Notes: a model not told the origin generated them from the sequence alone. DNA of 60,955 nt from Nostocales cyanobacterium Centralia_MAG_434 (GCA_021324415.1 JAJPJF010000168.1:1-60955); one strand, 5' to 3'; positions 1 through 9,376 are shown, counted from the first letter of the stretch. Numbers and translations are program-made.

Positions 1-141
1 AGTATCAATATTTTGAGGCGAGGACTCACTACCGTGGGGCACACGGGAAGCTACGCTTGGGGAGATTTGCCCTCTTGGGCAGTTGGGGCTACCCTGCTGT
101 CTAACGGTGAGTCAGTGAACCAAGAATCCCCGCACCTTTAG
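1..141 (+). pseudogene. tnpB: C-terminal end of TnpB (IS200/IS605-type element), cut by window edge
   Basis: Frame 1 is open from base 1 to a TAG at 139-141 and reads a tail containing TTVGHTGSYAWGDLPSWAVG and NGESVNQESPHL. I recognise this as the C-terminus of cyanobacterial TnpB (OrfB) proteins, RNA-guided nucleases of IS200/IS605 elements. Only 46 codons lie in the window, so I cannot say whether the gene is complete upstream; it is typed as a fragment for that reason. The stop codon falls inside a GC-rich hairpin (128-147), as expected where the gene end, guide-RNA scaffold and right end of these elements overlap. Family assignment is from memory of the tail sequence. Confidence 0.75.
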
Positions 142-147
142 GTCGGG
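128..147 (+). repeat. Right-end hairpin of the IS200/IS605-type element
   Basis: CCCCGCACC and GGTCGGGG pair around a TTTA loop, with one unpaired base. It lies over the tnpB stop codon, followed by AATGTCAA. IS200/IS605 elements carry subterminal hairpins recognised by TnpA, and the tnpB right end also forms the guide-RNA scaffold. The exact element boundary cannot be set without an empty site. Confidence 0.6.
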
Positions 148-385
148 GAATGTCAATCGATGAGACAGTTGATTGTCAGACACCACAACAAGTATTTCTC
201 CAATATTATTCGTAAGAATCTTTCTTATAGAGGAAGCACTAAGTGCAAGATTTTACAGTAGAATCAGAACGTTAAGTTTTGTGTTCTAGTGTTTGGCGCT
301 TTTTAGCTGCTAAACGCGAGGCTATATTTTTAACTGCACTTAAGCAGCTCTAAACTGGAAAACGGTAAAGAGAGGATTTTACACA

Positions 386-988
386 ATGGCATTTGAACTT
401 CCCCCACTACCGTACGACTTTAATGCTTTAGAGCCGTACGGAATGAAAGGTGAGACCTTAGAGTATCACTATGGCAAGCATCACAAAGCTTATGTAGACA
501 ATCTCAATAAGCTTACCCAAGACACAGAACTTGCTAACAAGTCCTTAGAAGAAGTCGTCCAAATTTCTTTCAAAGATCCCTCTAAAGCAGGAATCTTCAA
601 CAACGCTGGTCAAGTTTGGAACCACAACTTCTACTGGAAAAGCTTGAAACCCGCAGGTGGTGGCGCACCCTCAGGAGAACTAGCTAGCAAGCTTGAAAAA
701 GATTTTGGTAGCGTAGACAAATTTAAAGAAGAGTTCTCTAACGCGGCTGCAACTCAATTTGGCAGTGGATGGGCTTGGTTGATTGATGATGGTGGTACGC
801 TGAAGGTGATTAAAACACCGAATGCAGAAAACCCTCTTGCTCATGGGAAGAAAGCACTCCTAACCTTAGATGTTTGGGAGCATGCTTACTACCTCGATTT
901 TAGAAATGCTCGTCCCGCGTTCATTAAGAACTTCTTCGATAATTTGATTAACTGGGACTTCGTTGCTGAGCAGTACGCCAAAGCTTAA
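386..988 (+). CDS. sodB: Iron superoxide dismutase
   Basis: Cytosolic enzyme that converts superoxide to peroxide and oxygen. The 200-residue length is usual for bacterial Fe-SOD. Metal ligands are visible: His28 (EYHYGKHH), His80 (QVWNHNFYW), Asp162 and His166 (LDVWEHAYY). The Gln before VWNH and the segment AATQFGSGWAWL fit the iron rather than the manganese type. The ATG follows AGAGAGGATTTT, a good ribosome-binding site. The gene stands alone: a tnpB relic lies upstream and a strong hairpin terminator follows 78 bases after the stop. Specific metal use is inferred from residues only. Confidence 0.95.
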   Translation: MAFELPPLPYDFNALEPYGMKGETLEYHYGKHHKAYVDNLNKLTQDTELANKSLEEVVQISFKDPSKAGIFNNAGQVWNHNFYWKSLKPAGGGAPSGELASKLEKDFGSVDKFKEEFSNAAATQFGSGWAWLIDDGGTLKVIKTPNAENPLAHGKKALLTLDVWEHAYYLDFRNARPAFIKNFFDNLINWDFVAEQYAKA

Positions 989-1066
989 CGGTTAGCAGTT
1001 TCAAATTAGCTGAAGCACGGAAGTTTTGCTCTGTAGCTAAAGCCTAAATAGTTACCAAAAATAAAA

Positions 1067-1097
1067 ACAGTCACGACTAGTATCGTGACTGTTTTTT
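1067..1097 (+). terminator. Bidirectional intrinsic terminator after sodB
   Basis: A perfect 10-base-pair stem (ACAGTCACGA, 1067-1076, with 1083-1092) with a 6-base loop is followed by a T run and preceded by an A run. It can stop transcription from either side and isolates sodB from the genes downstream. Confidence 0.9.
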
Positions 1098-1162
1098 AAT
1101 TAAGTTTAAGGTAACTGCATTCACGCAATCCAAACAAAAATCTACCACCCAAAATCAACAAA

Positions 1163-1369
1163 ATGGATAGCAAAGAACTGGCGCAATATATAGAAGCAAC
1201 CAATAGCATGGCTAAACCCTGGGTATTGGTGCAATTACGATTGAAGAAACTCAAGGAATCTCGAGCCACACTTTCAGATAATGAATATTTTCAACAGCTA
1301 GAAGATATTTTCCAAGACGCTATGAACTTGGGAGAATGGTGGGTCGGCATTGAAGATGAGGTATTCTAA
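1163..1369 (+). CDS. Small conserved-looking protein of unknown function
   Basis: A 68-residue soluble protein beginning MDSKELAQYIEATNS and ending GEWWVGIEDEVF. It has no membrane segment or signal peptide, is mildly acidic and appears largely helical. The ATG is preceded by an A-rich stretch with no clear Shine-Dalgarno sequence. It sits in the same direction as purM, 72 bases upstream of it, and a short palindrome (GAGTTATGAGC / GTAACTCATAACTC) fills the gap, so cotranscription is uncertain. I do not recognise a family. Clean codon use and plausible composition support a real gene. Confidence 0.6.
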   Translation: MDSKELAQYIEATNSMAKPWVLVQLRLKKLKESRATLSDNEYFQQLEDIFQDAMNLGEWWVGIEDEVF

Positions 1370-1441
1370 AGTCAACAGTGAGGAGTTATGAGCTTTTGTA
1401 ACTCATAACTCCTCGCTTCTCACTCCTAACTAAATACGGGT

Positions 1442-2470
1442 ATGGATTATCGAGATGCTGGGGTTGATGTTGAAGCTGGTCGAGCTTTTGTGGAGCAAAT
1501 TCGCAATTTAGTTCACAGCACTTTTAGACCAGAAGTCCTTGGGGGACTAGGTGGCTTTAGTGGCTGTTTTCAACTCCCAGGAGGTTTTAAGGAACCTGTT
1601 TTGGTTTCGGGAACAGATGGTGTGGGTACGAAGTTAAAAATAGCTCATGCTCTTAACCACCATGACACTATTGGCATTGATTTGGTGGCAATGTGTGTTA
1701 ATGATGTGTTGACATCAGGAGCAGAACCACTGTTTTTCTTGGATTATGTGGCAACAGGTAAGCTAGACAAACAACAACTGACGCAAGTGGTTGCAGGTAT
1801 TGCTTCTGGATGTCAGCAAGCAGGTTGTTCTTTGCTAGGCGGAGAAACGGCAGAAATGCCCGGCTTCTATCAAGCAGGTGAGTATGATTTAGCGGGCTTT
1901 TGTGTAGGAATTGTCGAAAAAAGTCAACTGTTGGATGGTTCTCAGGTACAAGTGGGAGACGTCGCGATCGCACTCTCCAGTTCTGGCGTCCACAGCAATG
2001 GTTTTAGTTTAGTCAGAAAGATTGTTCAACAAACAGGATTTTCCTGGCGCGATTGTCCAGAATTACTAGGCGGTCAAACTCTAGGAGAAATTTTTCTTAC
2101 TCCCACACGAATTTATGTTAAACCAGTCCTTGCAGCACGTCAGGCTGGATTAGAAATTCACGGTATGGCTCACATTACAGGTGGAGGCTTACCAGAAAAT
2201 TTGCCCAGATGCTTAAAACACGATCAAGCAATTAAAATTGACGTCAATAGTTGGATTATTCCACCAGTATTTCAGTGGTTAGCAGAAACTGGAGCGGTTA
2301 GTTCCCAATCTATGTATCATACTTTTAACATGGGGATTGGATTTGTACTGTTGGTTCCTCAAGATCAGGCAACACAAACTATTTCTTACTTTCAAACCCA
2401 AGACATTGAAGCCTATAGAATTGGTGAGGTGATACCAGGCTCTCGTGAACTAATAGGATTACCAGAATAA
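1442..2470 (+). CDS. purM: Phosphoribosylformylglycinamidine cyclo-ligase (AIR synthetase)
   Basis: Catalyses ATP-dependent closure of FGAM to aminoimidazole ribonucleotide in purine synthesis. The 342 residues match the family length. Diagnostic segments are [13 protein letters not shown] at the N-terminus, [55 protein letters not shown] and [13 protein letters not shown], all expected in PurM. The start is fixed by the conserved MDYRDAG. It is not in an operon with other pur genes here, as is usual in cyanobacteria. Confidence 0.96.
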   Translation: MDYRDAGVDVEAGRAFVEQIRNLVHSTFRPEVLGGLGGFSGCFQLPGGFKEPVLVSGTDGVGTKLKIAHALNHHDTIGIDLVAMCVNDVLTSGAEPLFFLDYVATGKLDKQQLTQVVAGIASGCQQAGCSLLGGETAEMPGFYQAGEYDLAGFCVGIVEKSQLLDGSQVQVGDVAIALSSSGVHSNGFSLVRKIVQQTGFSWRDCPELLGGQTLGEIFLTPTRIYVKPVLAARQAGLEIHGMAHITGGGLPENLPRCLKHDQAIKIDVNSWIIPPVFQWLAETGAVSSQSMYHTFNMGIGFVLLVPQDQATQTISYFQTQDIEAYRIGEVIPGSRELIGLPE

Positions 2471-2706
2471 GTATTCTATTGACCTGATGCCAGGGTAATC
2501 ATCTCTTTTGGGCTGATAGCATCAATCGAAAATACTCATGACCATACGCCTTTAAATTTGCTAACCTATTCTTAATATATTGAAAAGTTTTACTAACTAT
2601 GTCCGAAAAACTGCTATTAGGATTAGTTTGCAGTGCTAAGAGCTCATAGATAGCTATGTTTGCTGTTCGATTGTTAAGAATATTGTCTTTTGCGTAAGAA
2701 GGGGTT

Positions 2707-3393
2707 ATGACTGTCTACTTTGCCCGCACTTCTGCTTCCCAAACACTCTTGAAACAGGTATTTCAAAGTATTGATGCACAAAGTTGTCCGAGGTCTTTCA
2801 ATTTTCACATGCACACTGTCTATTCTGATGGCAGGTTACAACCAAATATTTTGATGGAGCAGGCGATCGCTATTGGTCTCAAAGGACTTGCCATCACCGA
2901 CCATCATTGTGTAAATGGATACAAGAATGCTAAAAATTGGTTGGAAGATTGGCAGTGGAATCACTCTGATGCGAATGCGCCATATTTGTGGAGTGGCGTG
3001 GAAATTAATGCGAACCTTTTAAATATTGACGTTCATATTTTGGGCTATGCTTTCGATCCAGAAGAAAAAAGTATAAAACCATATATTCAACAGGAAGCAA
3101 CCATCGGCAAACCGTATCAAGCAGCTAATGTAATTGCTGCTATTCACGAAGCGGGTGGATTAGCTGTGCTAGCTCACCCTGCTCGTTATAAGCGATCGCT
3201 CTTCGACTTAATTCCTGCAGCAGCCGCAGTCGGTATCGATGGTGTAGAGACTTTCTACGCCTACAACAACCCCAAGCCTTGGAAACCCAGTTTTCCAGAG
3301 TCAAACCAGGTACAAAAGTTAGCTAAAGAGTACGGTCTTTTCAATACATGTGGTACTGATACTCACGGTCTCAGCTTGCTACAACGGTTGTGA
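2707..3393 (+). CDS. PHP-domain metal-dependent phosphoesterase
   Basis: A 228-residue protein of the PHP (polymerase and histidinol phosphatase) family, as in RNase AM/YciV-type enzymes. Metal-binding motifs are in order: FHMHTVYSDG (HxH), ITDHH, the Glu of SGVEINA, VLAHPARY, and TCGTDTHG near the end. The ATG at 2707 follows AAGAAGGGGTT, a good ribosome-binding site. It ends soon after the last metal motif, which as I recall is normal for the cyanobacterial form. Substrate is unknown: a nucleoside 3',5'-bisphosphate or short RNA end is the family precedent, not something shown here. Confidence 0.85.
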   Translation: MTVYFARTSASQTLLKQVFQSIDAQSCPRSFNFHMHTVYSDGRLQPNILMEQAIAIGLKGLAITDHHCVNGYKNAKNWLEDWQWNHSDANAPYLWSGVEINANLLNIDVHILGYAFDPEEKSIKPYIQQEATIGKPYQAANVIAAIHEAGGLAVLAHPARYKRSLFDLIPAAAAVGIDGVETFYAYNNPKPWKPSFPESNQVQKLAKEYGLFNTCGTDTHGLSLLQRL

Positions 3394-3557
3394 ACATGAG
3401 TTTTGTGTAGATAATTTATAGCAAGAGTGCTATCAAGCACCGCAATTGGTGCTATATACTGTAGCATCTACCAGCAGCGATTCGTTCAAAACATTAGCTA
3501 AGCAATGTTTGTCAAAAATGAATTTGTTGCTCTTGCGAAAAAAAAATCACAATACTT

Positions 3558-4685
3558 ATGCCTGTACGTCAACTTTATCGAACCTCTCTTCTGACGCTTT
3601 GTGTTTTGGGTTTAAGCTTGATAACGATGAATTGCTCATCCAAGCAACCAAACCAGAGCAAGAAGACAGCTAATCAACCTAATAACCAAACCCTGAATGC
3701 AGACGACAAGGCATTTCCCAGATATGACCACATTTTTGTGATTGTCGAAGAAAACAAAGCCTACGATCAAATTATTGGCAGTTCCAATACTCCGGTGATC
3801 AATCAGTTGGCTAAAACCTATGGCTTAGCAGCTAACTTTTATGGTGTTGTACATCCTAGCGAAGCAAACTATGTTGCGATGCTTAGTGGTAGCACCTTTG
3901 GTATCCACGATGATGATGCTTTCTATTGTCGGCCTAAAAGTCTGGACATATACTGTAGCAATGCCAATGAAGCCGACTACGTCAATCACACGATTTCTAG
4001 TAAGAGCTTAGTTGATCAACTCCAGCAAAAAGGACTGACTTGGAAAGGATATTTTGAGGATCTTCCCACTCCTGGTTCAACAAAAGTTTTCTATCCTAAT
4101 GTTATTCGAGCACTTTACGCATCTAAGCACAATGGCTTTATCAGCTTTAAAAAAGTGCAGGATGATCCCAACCTACGGAAACAGATTGTGGGACTAGAAG
4201 AACTCAGCGCCGATCTCAAAAGTGGCAATGTCCCAAACTACAGCCACATCATTCTTAATCAGTGTCATGAGATGCATGGTTTACCAGAGTGCTTTGAAAA
4301 AACAAAGTTGATTCAAACGGGTGATACTTGGATTGGTAAGATTGTCAACCAAATCACGAGTTCAAGTCTTTGGTCTGCGCCAAGCAATAGTGCTATTATC
4401 ATCACATGGGACGAGGACAACAATCCAGCACAAAAAACAGGTCCACAAGGATGCTGTGGTTTTGACCCTAAGAGTCATGCGAACTTTGGTGGTGGACATA
4501 TACCTACAATTGTCATCACCAATCATGGACCACGCGGTGTGGTAGACAAAACCCCTTATAATCACTACTCATTGTTACGGACAACTGAGGAAGCTTTTGG
4601 TATTAATGAGTACTTAAATGAGGCAGGTAACACAGCCAACGGTGTTAAGCCTATGACACCTCTATTTGCGACACAATCTCATTAG
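3558..4685 (+). CDS. Secreted or lipid-anchored phosphoesterase (acid phosphatase / phospholipase C-like)
   Basis: A 375-residue protein with an N-terminal export signal: RTSLLTLCVLGLSLITMNC ends in a Cys at an imperfect lipobox, suggesting a lipoprotein. The mature part begins RYDHIFVIVEENKAYDQII and continues HPSEANYVAMLSGSTFG, the pattern of the phosphoesterase branch of the alkaline phosphatase superfamily (PF04185-like), where EN and the Ser/Thr region coordinate metal and phosphate. ITWDEDN and GGGHIPTIVITNHGP supply further metal ligands. It probably acts in the periplasm or outside the cell in phosphate release. Substrate cannot be told. The overlapping frame starting at 3446 is a shadow. 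Confidence 0.82.
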   Translation: MPVRQLYRTSLLTLCVLGLSLITMNCSSKQPNQSKKTANQPNNQTLNADDKAFPRYDHIFVIVEENKAYDQIIGSSNTPVINQLAKTYGLAANFYGVVHPSEANYVAMLSGSTFGIHDDDAFYCRPKSLDIYCSNANEADYVNHTISSKSLVDQLQQKGLTWKGYFEDLPTPGSTKVFYPNVIRALYASKHNGFISFKKVQDDPNLRKQIVGLEELSADLKSGNVPNYSHIILNQCHEMHGLPECFEKTKLIQTGDTWIGKIVNQITSSSLWSAPSNSAIIITWDEDNNPAQKTGPQGCCGFDPKSHANFGGGHIPTIVITNHGPRGVVDKTPYNHYSLLRTTEEAFGINEYLNEAGNTANGVKPMTPLFATQSH

Positions 4686-4706
4686 CAATACCAGAAACTT
4701 TCCTAT

Positions 4707-6350
4707 CTACAAGCGTCGTTTTCGTCTCTGCCAAATCTTGAGTCCTTCAAACCACAGAATACTGAAGACTCCGGAGGTTAGGCTGATCAATAAATCGTCA
4801 ACATGTAGATAGGAGAACCGGAAGAGGTGTCGCAAAATAGGGACGTAAAGGACCAGTAACAGAAAAACAGCACCGCCACCAATAACCCACCACAGTGCTG
4901 CATTTGGAGTGCGTAACATTTCTGGAATAGTCCGTGACCAAGAGCGATTACTCAAAATCATGCTGAGGTTAGAAACAATCAGGGTGGTGAAGGCAAGGGC
5001 ACGGGCATCCAGTTCTCCATTACCCTGGTAAAAGGCGATCGCAAACACTGCCACTAAAACTACCAATACACTCACCCCTTGCAGCAGGACTAATCTCCAC
5101 GTCTGACGGTTAAATAGTGATTCCCCAAGAACTCGAATTCAAAGTTATGCTGTCGGTCAGGTAGAGTATGACTTTGTTTTCACGAAGAATGCTGTCGTGT
5201 TGCTTTGGCAACTCCTAAAACACGTAAACCATCAGCAGCCATAGTGCTGATATGCTGCTCAAGCTCATGTAACTTGAGAGCATCAAAGTGGCATAGATCC
5301 GCGATCGCCTCTGGTGCTCCTTTTGCGGCAATCATTAACTTGCCTTCTTGAGATTGCCAAACACAGGACATTGCCAGCAATTCACCAGATAGGGGATACT
5401 CGCGCAGTAATTCCCAATCATCATGCAAATGTTCAGTCTTTGCCAGGTAATAATTACCCATTTGCTTGAGGGCTTTCTCCATCGGATCGAACGGATCTTT
5501 TCGACTCGCCAAAATGCCAAATTCGATTAACTGATGAAATGCCTCTGGCAATGATTCGCGTGCGTGTAGAGTAACATCGTAAAATGTATTTCCTGAATTA
5601 TGAGGCACAAACAATTGCTGAACCGACATCCGGTTAAAGGTGAGCGTGCCTGTTTTGTCTACACACAAAACTGTAGCTGCACCCAACGTCTCAACCACGG
5701 GAATACGACGAGTTAAAACTCGTTGTTGCGAAAATCGCCATGCTCCCAGTGCCAAGAAAATTGCTAATACGACAGGAATTTCGTTGGGCAAAATTGCCAT
5801 TGCTAGTGCCAGTCCTGCCAGAAAACCTTGTAGCCAATTACCTCTGGTTGTTCCATAAATCACCACAACTGCAACACAGATAGCAAGTGCCACAATTGTG
5901 AGTTTGCTGACAATACGTCTGGTTTCTTTTTGGAGAACGGTATCCTCTGGTTCTACTGTCTGTAAGGCTTTGCCAATCTTGCCCATTTCTGTGTGGATAC
6001 CTGTTGCTTGCACCTTAGCAATACCCTGACCTTGCACTACCAATGTTCCAGAGTAAACAAACGGCAGATCATCCCCACCGGGGTGTGGGAGTGTGTTTAA
6101 CCCAATCTCTTCATCTTTGGCAGCTACTTTTCTGACTGATAGTGACTCTCCTGTGAGCAAAGACTCATCCACTGTCATGTGCGTAGACCAGAGCAAGATT
6201 GCATCAGCTGGAACTCGATCACCCTCTGCCAATATCAGCAAGTCATCTCGAACAACTTCTCGTCCTGCAATCCGCTGACGTTGTCCATCTCGGATTACCA
6301 AAGCACGGGGACTGGAAAGATCGCGCAATGCTTCTAGTGAGCGTTCGGTG
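4707..6350 (-). pseudogene. Deleted P-type cation-transporting ATPase
   Basis: Two separated parts of one P-type ATPase lie in order. The upstream part (about 6350 to 5180) starts abruptly at ERSLEALRDLSSPRALVIRDG, keeps TGES, the phosphorylation motif DKTGTLTFNRM and KGAPEAI, and ends with a stop just after LRVLGVAKAT. The downstream part (about 5140 to 4707) is the C-terminal membrane domain, readable from LGESLFNRQTWRLVLLQG to RRKRRL. Missing are the N-terminal hundred or so residues and roughly 250-300 residues carrying TGD, GDGxND and several membrane helices. Residue runs resemble calcium- or proton-type pumps with a cation-ATPase C-terminal domain. It cannot make a working pump. Confidence 0.85.
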
Positions 6351-6519
6351 TGTAGTGCATGACATCAATGATTTTGCCATTGGTGGTATTTGGTAGTGGA
6401 GCATCAACAGTCTGCGAAGGCGAGCCAAAATCTACTCCAAGTAAATTGAGCAAGCTAGGCAACACACATATAAAAACTACTGCCCAAACCAATTGAACTG
6501 GAATCCTAGTTTTGATCAT
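6351..6519 (-). pseudogene. N-terminal fragment of a membrane sensor protein
   Basis: From an ATG at 6519 a frame reads MIKTRIPVQLVWAVVFICV, a membrane helix, then NTTNGKIIDVMHYT, and hits a stop right after joining the ATPase sequence. I recall this N-terminus from cyanobacterial multi-helix sensor proteins (histidine kinases or cyclases with a membrane input domain), but that is memory, not alignment. Only about 50 residues remain. The join to the ATPase fragment is direct and in a different frame, so this is a deletion fusion and not a functional chimera. Confidence 0.6.
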
Positions 6520-6555
6520 TGAAATTTCTTGGACATCTGGCTTAATCAATCTGTC

Positions 6556-6696
6556 ACTATTTTGATCAAGGAGGTTGCCGAAGTTTCAAAAAGTACTTCG
6601 GACTGCTCTGAGATTGTATCTAGCTCTCTACAAAAAACTTTAGAGGTAGGGCAGCAGTTACATCAGTCTGCCAGTATATTCAAAACTGATAACTAG
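6556..6696 (+). pseudogene. C-terminal fragment of a methyl-accepting chemotaxis protein
   Basis: On the plus strand an open stretch of 46 codons reads IKEVAEVSKSTSDCSEIV, then SLQKTLEVGQQLHQSASIF, and stops at 694-696 of the 6 kb block (6694-6696). The heptad pattern with Ala/Ser and the closing SASIFK are typical of the very end of the signalling coiled coil of chemoreceptors (PilJ-like in cyanobacteria). There is no start codon or upstream domain; the 5' side runs straight into the sensor fragment on the other strand. Confidence 0.65.
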
Positions 6697-6723
6697 CCTT
6701 CTAGTGACAAGGCACATCAACCA

Positions 6724-6755
6724 CCCCGACCTGCCCTGCGGAGCTAAGGTCGGGG
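6724..6755. repeat. Orphan GC-rich hairpin resembling an IS200/IS605 end
   Basis: A perfect 9-base-pair stem, CCCCGACCT (6724-6732) with AGGTCGGGG (6747-6755), around a 14-base loop containing CCTGCGG. Its GGTCGGGG arm matches the hairpin at the tnpB end in 128-147. No transposase gene is next to it. It may be the last remnant of an element that helped rearrange 4707-6700, or simply a terminator for cynS. Confidence 0.5.
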
Positions 6756-6810
6756 CTTGCAGAAAACCTAGTGTAAGCTAGGCAAATCCCACCCTACAAT
6801 AAGCGGAAAC

Positions 6811-7251
6811 CTACCACTTCTTATATGGTAAAAACTTCCCTGACATAATGACTTTCACGCGATCTCCTGTCGGGGATTCTTCCTTCTCCACATCTAAGGT
6901 AAAATCAATCGCACTCATGATTCCATCACCAAACTTCTCGTGAATCACTGCTTTTAATGGCATCCCATATACCTGCATGATTTCATAAAATCGATAAATC
7001 AGAGGATCAGTGGGAACAACAGGACCAAGACCTTTAACAGGATATTCAGTCAATTCTTGAGCATAACTTGCATCCAGTCCTAGGGTCTCAACCAGTAATT
7101 TTGCCTCTTCAAGTGAAGCACTTGCTTGACGGTAGATTACAGATGCAATCCATACCTCGTCTCGTAAGAGAATCTTTTCTAGATCGGCAAAGGTAAGTCC
7201 TTTATCTTTTTTCGATGTCAAAAGCTTTTCAGTGATTGCGGGAATAGACAT
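6811..7251 (-). CDS. cynS: Cyanate hydratase (cyanase)
   Basis: Converts cyanate and bicarbonate to ammonia and carbon dioxide; it releases usable nitrogen and removes a toxic urea or carbamoyl-phosphate by-product. With the start at [11 protein letters not shown] the protein is 146 residues, the normal cyanase length; AGAGG lies upstream of this ATG. The frame is open 15 codons further upstream, but that is not conserved. The catalytic Arg, Glu and Ser lie in [11 protein letters not shown] and [11 protein letters not shown]. No cynABD transport genes are next to it. Confidence 0.93.
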   Translation of the reverse strand: MSIPAITEKLLTSKKDKGLTFADLEKILLRDEVWIASVIYRQASASLEEAKLLVETLGLDASYAQELTEYPVKGLGPVVPTDPLIYRFYEIMQVYGMPLKAVIHEKFGDGIMSAIDFTLDVEKEESPTGDRVKVIMSGKFLPYKKW

Positions 7252-7615
7252 CTTAACCTCTGATAAAAATTTCAGCAGCATATCATAGTAATACAACAGC
7301 GTCCGATAAGGACACTAATTTTTGCTACTGAGAAGAGTAGATTTTGCCGATTAGCAAATATTACTTCTTAAGAGAGAGTGCGGCTATTACTAGGGATAGA
7401 AAAGCTTAGAGAGGATTCTAAGGTAAAAGAATAACAACTATGCACTTGTACCTGGTGTGGGAAGTCTAAATTGATGCAATAGAATTTCTGTGTACGAAGG
7501 ATATCTTGCCCTTCAGAGCAATTGAAGTTCTCTTACAGGTGCATAGTACTCATTTTTTTGAACATTGTTTGGCAAGAGGGTGTATGCTACTAGACCTTTT
7601 GAAGAGGACGTTAAA
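7252..7615. other. Intergenic region between cynS and the dioxygenase-like gene
   Basis: A 364-base divergent spacer that must hold the promoters of both flanking genes. I see no clear NtcA site, hairpin or ORF worth calling. Confidence 0.5.
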
Positions 7616-8524
7616 ATGCAAACGCAACTCTGCCAATCAGACTATGAAGAAAATGGTTATGTTGTATTTCGTAACTTAATACCTTTAGAGTTAATTAATA
7701 ATCTACTTGAGATATATAATCAAGAGATTGTGACATCAACCACTCCATTTTTTCGGCAAAGTAGTGGTAAGTATGAAGTCAATCAGTTGAATGAGTTTGG
7801 TTATGTGACACAGTCTTTTTTAGATATTCATGATTATGAGAAATATTCAAGATTTAGCGAGGCTGCAAAAGAAATATTTTGCAGCAAAAAAATTCAAGAG
7901 GCATTAAAACAGATAACGGGATATGAGTCATTTAGTCTAATGCAGACGATGTTGTTTGATGCCAACACAGAAACACAAGCACATCAGGACTGGTGGTATT
8001 TAGATAGCGTTCCAAATGGATATTTAACAGGTATTTGGATAGCTTTAGAAGATATAAATGAAAAGGCTGGTCGTTTCTATGTAATACCAAAAACAAATAA
8101 AAACCCAGATTTTCATAGTGATAAACCAAATATATCTTTAAGTGAGTGGTTAGAGCGAATTAAGGAATATGTCAGTAGTCATCAACAAGATATCATGGCT
8201 CCTGAGTTGAAGAAGGGAGATGTCCTATGTTTTAATTCAAAAACTATTCATGGTTCTTTATCAACTATTAGTTCTCGCTTTTCGAGAAAGTCTTTGACAG
8301 CACACTATATTCCCCAAGAATATCAATTTGGTAATCTTTTTACCACTAAAAATTATATTAAATATAAAACTTATAAAGGGGTACAGTTCTACCGGAATAA
8401 ACCAGATTTTTCATTAATGAATGACTGGAAGCTGAAGGGAAAAAGTTTTTTTTACAATTCCCCTATATTACTGAAAATATTGCGTCAAGTGCACAGCAAG
8501 GTGCTCAGAATGAAAAGCAAGTAG
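7616..8524 (+). CDS. Phytanoyl-CoA dioxygenase family protein
   Basis: A 302-residue Fe(II)/2-oxoglutarate oxygenase-type protein. The metal facial triad is visible as HQD in ETQAHQDWWYLDS and the distal His in FNSKTIHGSLS; an Arg of the following FSRKSLTAHYI is placed to bind 2-oxoglutarate. The opening YEENGYVVFRNLIPLELI is typical of PhyH proteins. The ATG at 7616 has GAAGAGGACG upstream and is preferred to a TTG at 7565. The gene is visibly AT-richer than its neighbours and stands alone, with a terminator 176 bases after the stop, which suggests transfer. Bacterial members hydroxylate varied small molecules; the substrate is unknown. Confidence 0.85.
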   Translation: MQTQLCQSDYEENGYVVFRNLIPLELINNLLEIYNQEIVTSTTPFFRQSSGKYEVNQLNEFGYVTQSFLDIHDYEKYSRFSEAAKEIFCSKKIQEALKQITGYESFSLMQTMLFDANTETQAHQDWWYLDSVPNGYLTGIWIALEDINEKAGRFYVIPKTNKNPDFHSDKPNISLSEWLERIKEYVSSHQQDIMAPELKKGDVLCFNSKTIHGSLSTISSRFSRKSLTAHYIPQEYQFGNLFTTKNYIKYKTYKGVQFYRNKPDFSLMNDWKLKGKSFFYNSPILLKILRQVHSKVLRMKSK

Positions 8525-8699
8525 GCATAAACAGAAAAATCAAGGTGAGAGCGACTGATAAGTGTCTGAGGAGATTTCAAGAATGGCGTTGCGACTAAGC
8601 CGTTTGTTTTGATTGCTCTATCAGGTTATTACTAAAGATGTATGACAGTCTTTTCTGCTCTCAGTATATTTGAAAACATTAAATTCAATTGGTTCGGTG

Positions 8700-8728
8700 A
8701 CAGCGGTTAGTTCAACGACCGCTGTTTT
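8700..8728 (+). terminator. Intrinsic terminator downstream of the dioxygenase gene
   Basis: ACAGCGGT (8700-8707) pairs with ACCGCTGT (8718-8725) around a 10-base loop and runs into TTTTCTTC. Confidence 0.7.
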
Positions 8729-9376
8729 CTTCAAGTCATAGCGGTGAAAGTGATCAGTCGAAGTAAATAAAAAAAAGCAACGGCGCAACGATCGCGCCGC
8801 TACTAGAGATTGCTGTCAATTCTGTTGGTGTTCTACGTCAGTCTAAACGCATGCGTGTCCCCATACTAAGTAGCTATACAAGGGTTAACCATCTGTCGAT
8901 AGAACTATTATTTGATGGCAATAGTCCGTTTTTTCATACTTTAGGTGTATCACTTAAGGTTGCTCATAATTTTTAATCGCTACTCCCCAAGGGGTGGTTT
9001 TATTCTTGATGGGTCAGCATAAGATAAAGGCACTGATTTAAATTCATCTACAACAACTGCCACTCTAGTTATTTATAGGGTGGTTTTATTAGTGGTCTAT
9101 TCAAAATCAAACGCTGTAATAGAAGTAGTCGTCCCAATCATCGCTCACAAACTCTGCTATTTTTTCTGCCGCTAGGTTAATATTTTTCTCCCTAAGTATA
9201 TTTCCATTAAGTCAACATTCTGCTCAGCAAAAACCTCAGTAAAATATTCTTATGGACTATCTTCAAATTTTAGTTGTTAACAACTAAGCAATCTTCTTTG
9301 GTTGGTGTGCTCTGAGTGATATCTAACTCTCAAAATGTGATTTGCTCACCTACAACATTTGCAAGGTAGGATAATT
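8729..9376. other. Gene-poor, relic-like stretch
   Basis: About 650 bases without a convincing gene. Two short coding-looking pieces are present: a plus-strand 41-codon frame at 8851-8976 (starting MRVPILSSYTRVNHL) and a minus-strand tail ending at 9107 that reads LAAEKIAEFVSDDWDDYFYY before its stop. Neither is recognised, and the second has no good start. The 13-mer GGGTGGTTTTATT occurs directly repeated at 8992-9004 and 9078-9090. The stretch looks like decayed coding or mobile DNA, but that is inference. Confidence 0.4.

Noticed and set aside
3446-3673. 75-codon plus-strand frame overlapping the phosphatase start
   Set aside because: It overlaps the signal peptide of a convincing gene in another frame and shows no family pattern.
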